Shown: piece by piece, positions 9,871 to 18,386 of the stretch
Layout: each line of letters starts with the position of its first letter
Position numbering within the stretch: the stretch's first letter is position 1
Assembly (NCBI GenBank): GCA_016291665.1
Contig: JAEEYE010000002.1
Span: 1-64,000 of the forward strand
Origin: Oxalobacter sp.
GTDB lineage: Bacteria > Pseudomonadota > Gammaproteobacteria > Burkholderiales > Burkholderiaceae_D
DNA: 64,000 bases
Direction of reading: 5' to 3'
Notes under the pieces: generated by a model
Told to the model about the DNA's origin: nothing
Databases searched by the model: none
What the model saw: only the letters and a program-made list of their open reading frames with translations
Translations under genes and position numbers: made by a program

Positions 9871-10995
9871 TCAACCATTACGCTGTCGGAACCTGTACTT
9901 TCCTTTACCATGACCCGACACTGGCTCTATGATTCCCTTTTCTGCCATTTCTTTTAGAAGCTCCGATGTTCTTGACGGTTTAATGCTGATTGCTTCCATG
10001 ACATCCGAGCGTCCAAACAACGCCTGGTTGGGAAACGTCCTGCAGAGTTTCAAAATATGACCCGCCGTTTTTGGGTGGAATAACCTTTCAATGTCCGCTT
10101 TTAACACTTCAATGTCCGGTTTTGAGGCATCAATGTCCGATTTTATCCCTTCAATGTCCGGTTTCTCAGATTCTTGGAACATCCCGCTGATATGCAATGT
10201 CCGATTATGGAGTGGATGGTTCTCATTCAGGATAAGGTTTCTCAAGAACAGCTCCAGGAATTCTGTCGTCTGATGGATGCCGTTTTTCAAATCGTTATAA
10301 TTTGCCCGGACAAGGGAATTGCGGAAATACCACGCATTCTCAGCAAAGATGTCATTTGTAACATCAAAGCCAAGTGTGCGCAGATACTTGATAAAGAATA
10401 CTGCCGTCGTTCTGGTATTGCCTTCAGCAAAGACATGAATCTGCCACAGCCTGGAAACGAATACTGCAAGGTGATGGATGATTTCATCCATCGAAAGGTT
10501 TTTATAAGAGAATTTTTTCTCTTCGGAAAAGTCGTAGTCCAATGTTGCCCGCAGTTCCGCAGCACTGCCGTAAAGCACAGTAGCACCGTTAAGCACCCAT
10601 TCCTTTTTGGTGATATTGAAATCCCTGATGTGTCCAGCATGAGAATAGATGCCGGTGAACAGCCGCCTGTGGATGGAGAGATATTCATTCGGGGTAAAGC
10701 TAAAAGCCTTTTCTGAAAGAAGTGCTGCAATTTTCGCAGAAACCTTGTCCGCCTCCTCTGTGCGGTCTTCCGCATCACGGACAGGATTCTCCTCATAATA
10801 GGTTTGCAGAAGGGCATTTGCCTCGTCAAATGAAATCTCACCCTCAATATTGCGGACAGCTGTATGCACCAGATATTCTGATGTTTTTAATCCGTCAACC
10901 GCCTGCAGGCCAATGGCTGTATACCACACATAACCTTTATCCCGCTTGTCCGGCTCGGATTCTTTAATATACTGCTCAAAAGGATCTTTATTCAC
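9871..10995 (-). CDS. Fic family protein with N-terminal antitoxin-like segment
   Basis: The protein has 374 residues from a GTG start preceded by GAGGTAA. The Fic core motif is IHVFAEGNTRTT, a variant of HxFx(D/E)GN(G/K)R with Thr in place of the second Gly; the catalytic His and Arg are kept. The N-terminal 60 residues (KTSEYLVHTAVRNIEGEISF) look like a VbhA-type inhibitory helix fused to the enzyme, although the Ser/Thr of the S/TxxxEG motif is not at the expected spot. Family members AMPylate target proteins. Between the Fic domain and a C-terminal winged helix (PKTAGHILKLCRTFPNQALF...) lies a heptad repeat of type KxDIxxL. It sits beside conjugation genes, so it may be element cargo. Confidence 0.82.
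   Translation of the reverse strand: MNKDPFEQYIKESEPDKRDKGYVWYTAIGLQAVDGLKTSEYLVHTAVRNIEGEISFDEANALLQTYYEENPVRDAEDRTEEADKVSAKIAALLSEKAFSFTPNEYLSIHRRLFTGIYSHAGHIRDFNITKKEWVLNGATVLYGSAAELRATLDYDFSEEKKFSYKNLSMDEIIHHLAVFVSRLWQIHVFAEGNTRTTAVFFIKYLRTLGFDVTNDIFAENAWYFRNSLVRANYNDLKNGIHQTTEFLELFLRNLILNENHPLHNRTLHISGMFQESEKPDIEGIKSDIDASKPDIEVLKADIERLFHPKTAGHILKLCRTFPNQALFGRSDVMEAISIKPSRTSELLKEMAEKGIIEPVSGHGKGKYRFRQRNG
10088..10171 (-). repeat. Four 21-bp coding repeats inside fic
   Basis: The motif tcaatgtccg recurs at 10088, 10109, 10130 and 10151, exactly 21 bp apart. On the coding strand the repeats encode KPDIEGI, KSDIDAS, KPDIEVL and KADIERL, a four-heptad helix or coiled-coil spacer between the Fic and winged-helix parts. 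Confidence 0.8.
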
Positions 10996-11025
10996 TGACT
11001 GTTACCTCGCTGAGGTTAGTATATC

Positions 11026-11070
11026 GAAAAAATTGAATTACGAACGCAGTGCGTTCGTAATTCTGTTCCC
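11026..11070 (-). terminator. Rho-independent terminator after the traI-traD pair
   Basis: A perfect inverted repeat with 14-bp arms and one central base (11035-11063; arm gaattacgaacgca) is followed on the minus strand by TTTTTT. Also T-rich on the plus-strand side, so it could work both ways. It separates traD (ending 11079) from fic. Confidence 0.8.
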
Positions 11071-11078
11071 GTATTTTT

Positions 11079-12947
11079 TCAATCATCAACCAGAAGCGGC
11101 ACCCTGCCCTTGTACAGGGTGGATCCTGCTAGGAATGCAAAATATTGTAACCCCGGCAGCCGTGTCAGCAAGTCCGGGGATACAAACGGGATTTCTTCCT
11201 CTTGGATGGAACGCGAGCGCGACCCCGAATAGTCCGCAATATTCTTGGCTGAACTGGCATTGACCGACTGCGTCCGGGAAATCCGCCTGGCTGACGTCTT
11301 ACCGAACGACTCCGCAATGAACTTCGCCATCTCCATATCCTTCACGCGCAGCGAAATCACATTGTTCAGGTTCCCCAACGTCTGCCGTGACTTCGCCGAC
11401 GAACCAAAAAGCGCATCGAAGTCCGCAATCGTCTGGGTCGCCACCATCACACGGATCCCCGCACCACGGCCTTTGTTGAGCAGCTGGATCGCCTGGTCAT
11501 TCATCACCTCCGCCGCCTCATCGACCATCAGGTAGACGTTACGGCGCTTCCCGGAATCACCGAAATTGTAGATCGCCCCGGCAGCCGACGCAAAATCCGC
11601 CAAAAGGATTGAGCCCAGGGCCGCCCCGATTGTCTTGTTCGAGAGTGAATCCAAGCCGACATAGAGCACCGCATTCGTCTCGATCACCTTGCCGGTATCA
11701 TAAATCGGCCGGGTATCGGTCATATCCAAGGGATCGGGCGAAAGGATTTTCCCCAACTCATCATCCCCTAACATCGAGAGGATCGGCTTTAAGACCTGCG
11801 CCATCTTCTGGTAATGCTCCCTGGGGTGGCGTGCCATCACAATCAGGGCATCGATCACCTCATCACGTGGCACACGCTCCCCCTCACGCATCGCCTCATA
11901 CTTACCAACCAGCATCAGGAGGTTCTCATCCTTGATCTGGGACATGCGCGCTGCCTTGTCATCCGGCTTATAGTCCCTTAAGCCCTCCTTCCACTTGTCG
12001 CCCTGCACCGCCACAACCGCCTTTTTGATCAACCTGAAAAGCAGCGGCTCAATCCCACCCTGCACATAGTCCTTGGCTTTCATCAGGTTCGGCCGCATCC
12101 CGTCAGCGGCCATCCCGCGCATCACATCAAAGAGCGTCTTCCAGGCAAACGACAGGAATGACCCATTGGCATCGACCAGCTGCGCAATACGCGTCGCCGG
12201 CTCGGAGATGGAATTCCAGTTCTGTAAAGGCTGCATCCGGATGGAGCGTGACGGATGCGCCGGGCTTAGGTACAGGAACCGCCGGCCCGTCTTTTGGCAC
12301 TCCTTCCTGACACGCTCTTCCCAGGCCTTGTCACCCTTGGGATCGATGATGACCAAGACGTCGCCGTTATGGATGATCTGTGTCGAGATGAGTTCATAGA
12401 GCCTGGTCTTCCCTGCCCCCGTCGTCCCGGTAACAAGCGTATGCCCTTCCAACGACTCCAGCGGAAAAGCCAGCTCATGCTCTTTCGCTTCCAGCCCATG
12501 GATCCACGGCACCCCGATGGCGTCGTCCCGCAACGGCACAAAGTTGGGCGGCTCAAGCCGTTTCCTGATGAAGCCGGGCAGCCATGCCGGCACCTTCGCA
12601 ATCTCCGTGGGATCGCGCCAGATGATCTGCCGGGAGAGTTCCGCATGGCGCTGCGTCCACTTGAACCCCCGGCCCAGCCACATCGCCTGCTTCTTGAAGA
12701 AAGGCCGGGAAATCCTAACCAGCGTGTCACTGTCCATTTTCTCGACCCTGAGTGCAGAAATGGACAGGCGGAAACGGTAGAGTCCGGCTACCTCCTTCGC
12801 ACGCCACGCCGCCCCCCCCAAAGCGGCTAAGGCAATCAGAATCCAGTATGGGGGACGCAAGAGGCACACGGCACCGGCACCGGCCATCCACCCTAAAAAG
12901 GCCACCTGTTCATAGACAGGACGGAACATGTCATGGTAAACGCGCAT
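11079..12947 (-). CDS. traD: Conjugative coupling ATPase TraD (SXT/TOL ICE subfamily)
   Basis: A 622-residue T4SS coupling protein. Two hydrophobic segments lie in the first ~55 residues (AFLGWMAGAGAVCLL, YWILIALAALGGAA). Walker A is VTGTTGAGKTRLYE; Walker B is VYLMVDEAAEVMNDQ; the P-loop NTPase body continues with VMVATQTIADFDALFG. Members link the relaxase-DNA complex to the secretion channel at the inner membrane. The start chosen is ATG 12947, 6 nt after AAGGGG inside the stop of the upstream gene; a GTG three bases earlier is possible. The upstream TraI-like gene ends at 12951, so the two are translationally coupled, as traI-traD are in SXT-type ICEs. Confidence 0.85.
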   Translation of the reverse strand: MRVYHDMFRPVYEQVAFLGWMAGAGAVCLLRPPYWILIALAALGGAAWRAKEVAGLYRFRLSISALRVEKMDSDTLVRISRPFFKKQAMWLGRGFKWTQRHAELSRQIIWRDPTEIAKVPAWLPGFIRKRLEPPNFVPLRDDAIGVPWIHGLEAKEHELAFPLESLEGHTLVTGTTGAGKTRLYELISTQIIHNGDVLVIIDPKGDKAWEERVRKECQKTGRRFLYLSPAHPSRSIRMQPLQNWNSISEPATRIAQLVDANGSFLSFAWKTLFDVMRGMAADGMRPNLMKAKDYVQGGIEPLLFRLIKKAVVAVQGDKWKEGLRDYKPDDKAARMSQIKDENLLMLVGKYEAMREGERVPRDEVIDALIVMARHPREHYQKMAQVLKPILSMLGDDELGKILSPDPLDMTDTRPIYDTGKVIETNAVLYVGLDSLSNKTIGAALGSILLADFASAAGAIYNFGDSGKRRNVYLMVDEAAEVMNDQAIQLLNKGRGAGIRVMVATQTIADFDALFGSSAKSRQTLGNLNNVISLRVKDMEMAKFIAESFGKTSARRISRTQSVNASSAKNIADYSGSRSRSIQEEEIPFVSPDLLTRLPGLQYFAFLAGSTLYKGRVPLLVDD

Positions 12948-12950
12948 CAC

Positions 12951-14039
12951 TTACCCCTTCGGCAGAAAATAAGGTTCCATCTCCGGCACGAGTGTGCTGA
13001 CGCTGATTGAGGTTTTCTTGACCAGGCCATCGGTCATGAAATGCTTGCGCACAGAAGCCGGTTCCAGACCGAACTTGCCAAAGACACCATTGGGCACCTG
13101 CACGCCAGACGCGGTTAGCTTGATGTTTTCATTCTGGATAAGGACCGGGTTGCGCTGGATGATGGCCAGCACCTCACGGGTATGGGGAGAGAGCTTGTCC
13201 AGATTAAGCGTTTGTGCTTGCGGTGCGACAGGAGGCGCCGCTTGGGGTGCAACCGCCACCTTCGGCTTGGTTGGCGCCTGAACCTGGGCTGCCCGAGGCT
13301 GGGTCTGCACCTTGATATCAACAGGCACAAGGGGCTGGATCTCCTGCGACTGCCAATAGGCTTGGGATTCTTTTTTCAGGTAGTGCCCCATTACCGCATG
13401 GGTTGCGTCAGAGACCACCTCACGCATCGTCGAGAGCGTCGTCGTGTCCTCCCGCCTGGGAAGGATTGCCGCATACATCATCCTGACGACCTTGGGATTG
13501 AAATACCGAAAGCGTCCCTTGGGCAGCATGATGGCGGCAAGGGCAGCACACTCCATCTGGGTGAGTTTCCTATCAGGGGTGTCCGCCGTCCACTGAAAGG
13601 ATGCCTCCGGGTGGTCATTCAACCACCTGGAAAGCGCAATCCCGTTTAGGAGCGGATGGTAGTGCTCCCCTTTCCCATCGAAGACATCGACATTCTGGTA
13701 AAGGAGCGAGACACCAGAAGCCAGTGCCGCATAAAAGGTCATATACGCACACTGGGCTTCCAACGCACGCCGCTCTTCCTGCCCTTCCTTCGGGAAGAAG
13801 ATCCGGTCGCGTGCCGTGTTGATTGCCGTCTTTGAAAGGATCAGGCAGAACTGCAAGGCACCGTTGGCTTCACGGAAGAGGTTGTCCTGCAAAGGCAGCC
13901 GCTGCGTGTATTGGGCACAGATCCTAAGGAGCGGCTCATAAAGCGTCGCAAACCCCCTGTCACTGCCGGCCGCATCCCTGACCTGGCTCACCAACGCCGA
14001 TTGTTCAGCCAAGAGAACCTTGGCATCGATTGGTTTCAT
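12951..14039 (-). CDS. TraI_2-like (MOBH) relaxase-related protein, HD residues apparently lost
   Basis: About 362 residues from ATG 14039 (an alternative ATG at 14057 adds six). The N-terminal half resembles the TraI_2 relaxase domain of ICEs (LQDNLFREANGALQFCLILS, GKGEHYHPLLNGIALSRWL), and the C-terminal part resembles the TraI_2_C DNA-binding region (IKLTASGVQVPNGVFGKFG). A Pro/Ala/Gln-rich linker joins them (about residues 240-275). Where MOBH relaxases have an HD-phosphohydrolase motif in the ALLHDIGK position, this protein reads YAALASGVSLLYQ, so metal-binding His-Asp are not evident. It may therefore be an inactive paralogue or an accessory relaxosome protein. Direct coupling to traD supports a transfer role. 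Confidence 0.6.
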   Translation of the reverse strand: MKPIDAKVLLAEQSALVSQVRDAAGSDRGFATLYEPLLRICAQYTQRLPLQDNLFREANGALQFCLILSKTAINTARDRIFFPKEGQEERRALEAQCAYMTFYAALASGVSLLYQNVDVFDGKGEHYHPLLNGIALSRWLNDHPEASFQWTADTPDRKLTQMECAALAAIMLPKGRFRYFNPKVVRMMYAAILPRREDTTTLSTMREVVSDATHAVMGHYLKKESQAYWQSQEIQPLVPVDIKVQTQPRAAQVQAPTKPKVAVAPQAAPPVAPQAQTLNLDKLSPHTREVLAIIQRNPVLIQNENIKLTASGVQVPNGVFGKFGLEPASVRKHFMTDGLVKKTSISVSTLVPEMEPYFLPKG

Positions 14040-14057
14040 TACCGCCCCAAAAAACAT

Positions 14058-14332
14058 TCACCAAAACAGGTTACGAAAAATATCAAATAAAGACGCGTTA
14101 AATCAGCCAGAAATATCAGGACGCTTTTAAAAACTTAAAAAAATGGATTAAATCAGGCAAAAAGTGACTTAAAGTCAGCATTTTCAACAACTTAGAGAAA
14201 TTTATCTCCTTTTAAATTAATGTTTAAAAGTTCTGGAAAACAAACTTTTTAAATGCATTTCTCAAAAACGGGAAATGAACAAGATAGGCAAGTTTTCAGA
14301 CTTTCTAAAATTTAATTGATAGGAGATAAGAA
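14058..14332. promoter_or_regulatory. AT-rich divergent intergenic region
   Basis: This 275-base stretch separates the minus-strand traI-traD pair from plus-strand genes, so it must hold both promoters. It is clearly richer in A+T than its surroundings and has short repeated ttaaatcag/ttaaagtcag motifs near 14097-14180. An origin of transfer here is possible but not shown. Confidence 0.4.
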
Positions 14333-14890
14333 ATGACTAATGTTAATAATAGTCTACAATTTTATATAAAAATTTGCGAAGAAAACCTACCTGACCGTGC
14401 AACACAAAAAGACATCAGAAAATATCTAGACACTAACTTTCCAAATATATTCTTCTCAAAAAACACTATAGAGTTCATCAGAACAGAATTGCGAAAAATG
14501 CGAAATAAACTGTTTAAAAAAACCACAAAAGAATTCAGAAACCAATATGATGATAATTACACAAGGGAAGACATCAAAGACTTCTTTGAAAAAGCAGAAC
14601 TAACACCATCTGATAATGAGATAAGAACATTGCTAAAAATGAGGGCAAAAAATGTTCGCTTTTTTCCGAGGCTTAAAGGAAGTGATGCAAAATTTTTAGA
14701 AGAAGTTGCAAAAAGAACGAACATTGACAGAAATATAATTCTTCGGCACGCAATCAATCTTGGCTTAGATGATATGAACAAGGATCTATACTTCCGCCTC
14801 CTAACAACCAACGCGATAGATTTATATGCGACTTCCCCGTTTAGGAACATGGTTTCAAATATCCTGAAAAAAATCCAAGTCAAAGAGTAA
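14333..14890 (+). CDS. AT-rich hypothetical protein with ribbon-helix-helix-like C-terminal part
   Basis: 185 residues, start ATG preceded by TAGGAGATAAG. Base composition is far more A+T-rich than neighbouring genes, a sign of recent acquisition. The N-terminal half is charged and helical. Residues about 108-148 (RFFPRLKGSDAKFLEEVAKR, then NIDRNIILRHAINLGLDDM) fit the beta-alpha-alpha pattern of ribbon-helix-helix DNA-binding proteins. It could be a repressor or relaxosome accessory protein. No specific family is recognised. Confidence 0.6.
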   Translation: MTNVNNSLQFYIKICEENLPDRATQKDIRKYLDTNFPNIFFSKNTIEFIRTELRKMRNKLFKKTTKEFRNQYDDNYTREDIKDFFEKAELTPSDNEIRTLLKMRAKNVRFFPRLKGSDAKFLEEVAKRTNIDRNIILRHAINLGLDDMNKDLYFRLLTTNAIDLYATSPFRNMVSNILKKIQVKE

Positions 14891-14905
14891 GCTCGGTCTT
14901 AAAGT

Positions 14906-14922
14906 AGTGCACACTGTGCACT
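14906..14922. promoter_or_regulatory. Perfect 17-bp inverted repeat
   Basis: agtgcaca-c-tgtgcact starts 16 bases after the stop of the AT-rich gene. There is no T-run, so an operator is more likely than a terminator. Confidence 0.45.
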
Positions 14923-14962
14923 GCAAGATGACATGCAAGTTATTGAATATTAATAACTTCCT

Positions 14963-15009
14963 CAGGTAAACCGCCAAATTACGCTACCTCGATTTTGGCG
15001 ATTTACCTG
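14963..15009. promoter_or_regulatory. Long imperfect inverted repeat upstream of the coiled-coil gene
   Basis: Arms at 14963-14978 and 14994-15009 (caggtaaaccgccaaa and its complement with one mismatch) enclose a 15-base loop about 110 bases before the next start codon. It could be a dyad operator or an RNA hairpin controlling the coiled-coil/FlhDC-like operon. Confidence 0.5.
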
Positions 15010-15116
15010 AAATCTATCGAAAAAGGCTCTTTTTTGAGGCTCTTTCACGAAGCCCTAAACAAGCCGTACTTCTAGACTGATAACATCGCCTTAACGATTC
15101 ATCAAAGGAGTAATCA

Positions 15117-16190
15117 ATGACCAATATAGCACCCATGGACATCATCAGTAGCATCACAGAAAACCTGTCTGAAGAAGACGTTAAAAACTTCCAGTTCTGC
15201 GACAGGGAATTCATGGCCTACAGACGCCAGGCAGCCAATGCCTTGACGATGATGGTTTACTATTTCGGCAAGATACAGGAAATTTTAAGCAAAAATGACT
15301 TTGAAATCTATTGGAGCCAATATCTTGGCATCAGTAGGCGCACTAAATTTAAGTGGATGACCGCATACCACCGTGCAAAACAAAAATTAAGCGACGGTGA
15401 AGGAAACATTGACTTGCAGTTCTTCTCCAGGTTTTCACTCACCGGCATCGCCATGCTTGAAGATGCCAATGATGAAGTCATTGAAGAAATCAAGGCAAGA
15501 AATCCAGGTAAAGAGGCAATCACCCAAAAAGAAATCGAAACCGTCATCAAAAAATTCCAAGACCAGCTTTCTGAATCCAAAGCGATTGCCGAAAAAGCCA
15601 TCGCTGAAAAAGAAGCCGCTGAACGGGCAATTAAACGCGAGCGGGAGGATTCCGACAAATTACAGGAAAAACTTACCAATGAGCGTAATGCCAATAAGGT
15701 CAAGATGACTGAACTCCAGCAAAAACTCGCCATGGCACAAAAACAATGCGAGGCAGCCACCATTTCCCGCGACCGATTAAGCCAAGAGCTCGCCAAAGAA
15801 AAAGAAAAAGAAATAAAACCCGAGGTCATCACGGTTGAAGTGGACAAGATTCCGGAAGGCTACAAGTCCGTACAGGATGCAATCAAGGCAGAGAAAGGCA
15901 GGTTGCGTGAGGTCACAGATGTCGTCGCGCACAAAGAACGCGAGGCCCAAGAATTGGACGACACGATTGCCTCACTCGAGGGCGAGATTGCGGCAATCAA
16001 GGCTGACATCGAGCGGCTCACAGAAGAGAAAAACTCGTTTGAGTCACTGTTTACCGCCATTGATTCGTTGATTGCGAACTGGCCGCACACCCTCCTCCAG
16101 CAGATTGACACCTCGAACACGGCGCTGGTCACCAGGATGCGCGCCTATGCTGACACGTTAGATTCACTGACCTGTCAGGTGCGTGTGTAA
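15117..16190 (+). CDS. Coiled-coil protein with N-terminal putative DNA-binding domain
   Basis: 357 residues; the start has a good RBS (AAAGGAG, 7 nt). Residues 40-85 (YYFGKIQEILSKNDFEIYW, ISRRTKFKWMTAYHRAK) look like a helical DNA-binding domain of the type found in DUF3102-like plasmid proteins. From about residue 130 to 320 the sequence is a continuous Lys/Glu/Ala coiled coil (SESKAIAEKAIAEKEAAERA). The layout, DNA-binding head plus long coiled coil, is like KfrA-type plasmid proteins. It is 78 bases upstream of the FlhDC-like gene and probably in the same operon. Function unknown; partition or element regulation is plausible. Confidence 0.65.
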   Translation: MTNIAPMDIISSITENLSEEDVKNFQFCDREFMAYRRQAANALTMMVYYFGKIQEILSKNDFEIYWSQYLGISRRTKFKWMTAYHRAKQKLSDGEGNIDLQFFSRFSLTGIAMLEDANDEVIEEIKARNPGKEAITQKEIETVIKKFQDQLSESKAIAEKAIAEKEAAERAIKREREDSDKLQEKLTNERNANKVKMTELQQKLAMAQKQCEAATISRDRLSQELAKEKEKEIKPEVITVEVDKIPEGYKSVQDAIKAEKGRLREVTDVVAHKEREAQELDDTIASLEGEIAAIKADIERLTEEKNSFESLFTAIDSLIANWPHTLLQQIDTSNTALVTRMRAYADTLDSLTCQVRV

Positions 16191-16268
16191 TTTTTGTGTA
16201 AAGCCACTGGCCAGATGCGCGCTGGCTGGGGGCTTACCCAGTATGGATCCCCAATAAAGGAGAACATA

Positions 16269-17504
16269 ATGCAACTCACCGACATGATGTCCCTGATCAA
16301 TCACGTCATGAGCCAGTATGACGCCATCCAGGCCGTCAACGAAGAAATCCTGAAAAGCCTGCCGCAGATGGACTCGCCGCTGTACAGCGACCTGCTACCG
16401 CTCTTTAACGTCACAAAAAACGATATCTCAGCCCTCAAACACCAGCAAATCCCCGAACGCAAAAGGCTTTTACAAAGTGGACTTCCCTTCTTTACGCTCT
16501 ACTTTCAGGATGCGGATTTGCAAAGCAGCATCCGGCGCAAGTCCCACGCTGAAATCGAGTCCGACTTAACCCACCTTATTGCCATGCAGCATAGCGGCAT
16601 CGATGCGGTGGGTCTGATGCGAAGCGCACCGGAGACCACACAACGCTGGATCAGTGACGTCAACGTCAAGATCATCGACCTTTTGAAGGCCTTGGCCAAA
16701 ACGGAACACCCACTGTCTAAAGCGTATTTTGGGTTGACCTACCAAGAGACCGAGAAGCTTGCCAACCGGGCAGAAGAACTGCACTACATCAACGGGATGG
16801 GGCTCCTCCTAAAAGGGCTTCCGTTTTTTACGGTCAACCCAATCTGGACATCGGTCAACCTGCATAAGAAGGAAGCCTTCTCAGACGTGCGCGGCAGGCT
16901 CGCCCAGGTGTACCTGTCCAATAACGCCCCAAAGCCTAAGCCTGGCAAAAAACAAAAGGTCTTGATGTTCCAGGACGATGACCGCAACACCCTCGCAAGA
17001 CGCATGATTGCCGTTGGTGCCCGCGCCGTCTTCCTGACCCATTACATGCGTATGCCGACCGAAATGGCGCGCCACCTGTACCATAAGGAAACAGGCAGAC
17101 AGCCGCGCTCCGGGCAAACACCGACAGACCACCTCTGGTTCAAGCAGACCAACGCCAGGCGCAAGGTGGGAGCCATGCTGATGATCACCTACCAGCGCTG
17201 GCGGCAGGTGCTCACCTTCAGGGCGGACAACGCAAAGATGCTGGCGTTATACCTGACCTACTACGGTTACACAAAAGGAGAAATCGAGGTTGGCGTCGAC
17301 CTGGACCGGTTTGAGCTGCTCACCCAGGGGTGGATGCTCTCCCCCGACCAATTCCTATCAGGAACCGCGTCCAACTTTGAAACATCAAACGGCTTATCGG
17401 CTGAGTTCTTTGTGACGAAATGCAAAAGCTGCGGCATCCCCCTACTGACGGATTACGGGACGATGGCCACGCAGTGCCGGGAATGCAGTAACCGGCGTGC
17501 TTAG
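16269..17504 (+). CDS. Single-chain FlhD-FlhD-FlhC-like transcriptional activator
   Basis: 411 residues from ATG 16269 (RBS AAAGGAG). Residues 1-112 and 113-224 are two FlhD-sized modules sharing pattern and the identical GLPFFT (71-76 and 183-188); module 2 (AYFGLTYQETEKLANRAEE) aligns by eye with the FlhD segment SAMFRLGINEEMATTLAAL. A basic Pro/Lys linker (PKPKPGKKQK, 221-230) leads to an FlhC-like part (LARRMIAVGARAVFLTHYM, HLWFKQTNARRKVGAMLMI) ending in the FlhC zinc site C385-x2-C388-x14-C403-x2-C406. Two D units to one C matches the FlhD4C2 stoichiometry. FlhDC homologues (SetCD, AcaCD) are master activators of SXT ICEs and IncC plasmids, so a role in switching on transfer genes is inferred. 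Confidence 0.75.
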   Translation: MQLTDMMSLINHVMSQYDAIQAVNEEILKSLPQMDSPLYSDLLPLFNVTKNDISALKHQQIPERKRLLQSGLPFFTLYFQDADLQSSIRRKSHAEIESDLTHLIAMQHSGIDAVGLMRSAPETTQRWISDVNVKIIDLLKALAKTEHPLSKAYFGLTYQETEKLANRAEELHYINGMGLLLKGLPFFTVNPIWTSVNLHKKEAFSDVRGRLAQVYLSNNAPKPKPGKKQKVLMFQDDDRNTLARRMIAVGARAVFLTHYMRMPTEMARHLYHKETGRQPRSGQTPTDHLWFKQTNARRKVGAMLMITYQRWRQVLTFRADNAKMLALYLTYYGYTKGEIEVGVDLDRFELLTQGWMLSPDQFLSGTASNFETSNGLSAEFFVTKCKSCGIPLLTDYGTMATQCRECSNRRA

Positions 17505-17522
17505 CCAGCCCTTGCGCCTATC

Positions 17523-17551
17523 GGCTGCTGGATCCAGCAGCCGTTTTTTTT
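17523..17551 (+). terminator. Rho-independent terminator after the FlhDC-like gene
   Basis: A perfect palindrome ggctgctggatccagcagcc (17523-17542) is followed by G and eight T residues. It lies between convergent genes. Confidence 0.88.
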
Positions 17552-18386
17552 ATTGGGCGATATCGAAGTTCTCTACGTTAAAGACCTTCTGGTCATTTAC
17601 ATAGTCTTCGAAACGGGCACCCTGATCGACTTGGTACGCCCTTGCAAAACGCTCAATCCCATTGCTCAGGTTTTCTTCATGGGCGACACTGCACTTAAGG
17701 TAGGCTGCCTTGCGCGAATAACCTTTGCCAAACTGGTTGGCGTATGCCTTGCATTTCGCATCCACTTCCTTTGGCATATAGCTGATATCCTGCTGCAGCT
17801 GGTTGCGCAGGGGCTGGGGTACCATCCGCCATGCTGCGGCAAACCTGGCGTTAGCCCGTGATGCCTCCGCCTTGACCATCCGGTATTGCGCTTCATCGCC
17901 ATCTGCGCTGTCGACAAGCTGCTGGGAATCTTTGGGCGACTGCACCTGAGCAGCCGCATTCGTATCCGTAATAGTCAGCTTCGGCTCGATACCGCAGGCG
18001 AACTTAAGGAGCCGGTTCAATTCGACTGGGTCAGCAATGATCTGGCTGTCTACGTCCGTGTATTTTTTGGCTGCCTGCTTCTCGCAGTTGACAAAGGCAT
18101 AGCTACGGTGCGGCACAATCGGGGTCTTCTTGAAATCATCCTCAACCTGACCTGCGATTTCGACTTTGACACCTTTGACCGTTTCGTCAGTGGGAACGGC
18201 GCGGTAATACAGGGTATTGATCTGGCCACCCTGCTTCATCTGTTCAACTGGCGTCCATTCCGTGGGAGCCTTAAATGCCTGCTGCACCGGCACGGGTTCT
18301 GAGCCTTTTTTCTGCACTGAAGACTCTTTTTTTCCGCAAGCCGACAGGCATGACAGGATGGCAACTGCGAGCACAATTCTTTTCAT
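17550..18386 (-). CDS. Hypothetical lipoprotein (278 aa)
   Basis: The N-terminus MKRIVLAVAILSCLSACGKK is a lipoprotein signal with lipobox LSAC, so the mature protein is lipid-anchored in the envelope. The body is soluble and has four further Cys residues (FVNCEKQ, FACGIEP, DAKCKAY, LKCSVAH), possibly forming disulfides in the periplasm. No family is recognised. Its stop codon lies within the T-run of the plus-strand terminator. Transcribed alone, convergent to the FlhDC-like operon. Confidence 0.75.
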   Translation of the reverse strand: MKRIVLAVAILSCLSACGKKESSVQKKGSEPVPVQQAFKAPTEWTPVEQMKQGGQINTLYYRAVPTDETVKGVKVEIAGQVEDDFKKTPIVPHRSYAFVNCEKQAAKKYTDVDSQIIADPVELNRLLKFACGIEPKLTITDTNAAAQVQSPKDSQQLVDSADGDEAQYRMVKAEASRANARFAAAWRMVPQPLRNQLQQDISYMPKEVDAKCKAYANQFGKGYSRKAAYLKCSVAHEENLSNGIERFARAYQVDQGARFEDYVNDQKVFNVENFDIAQ

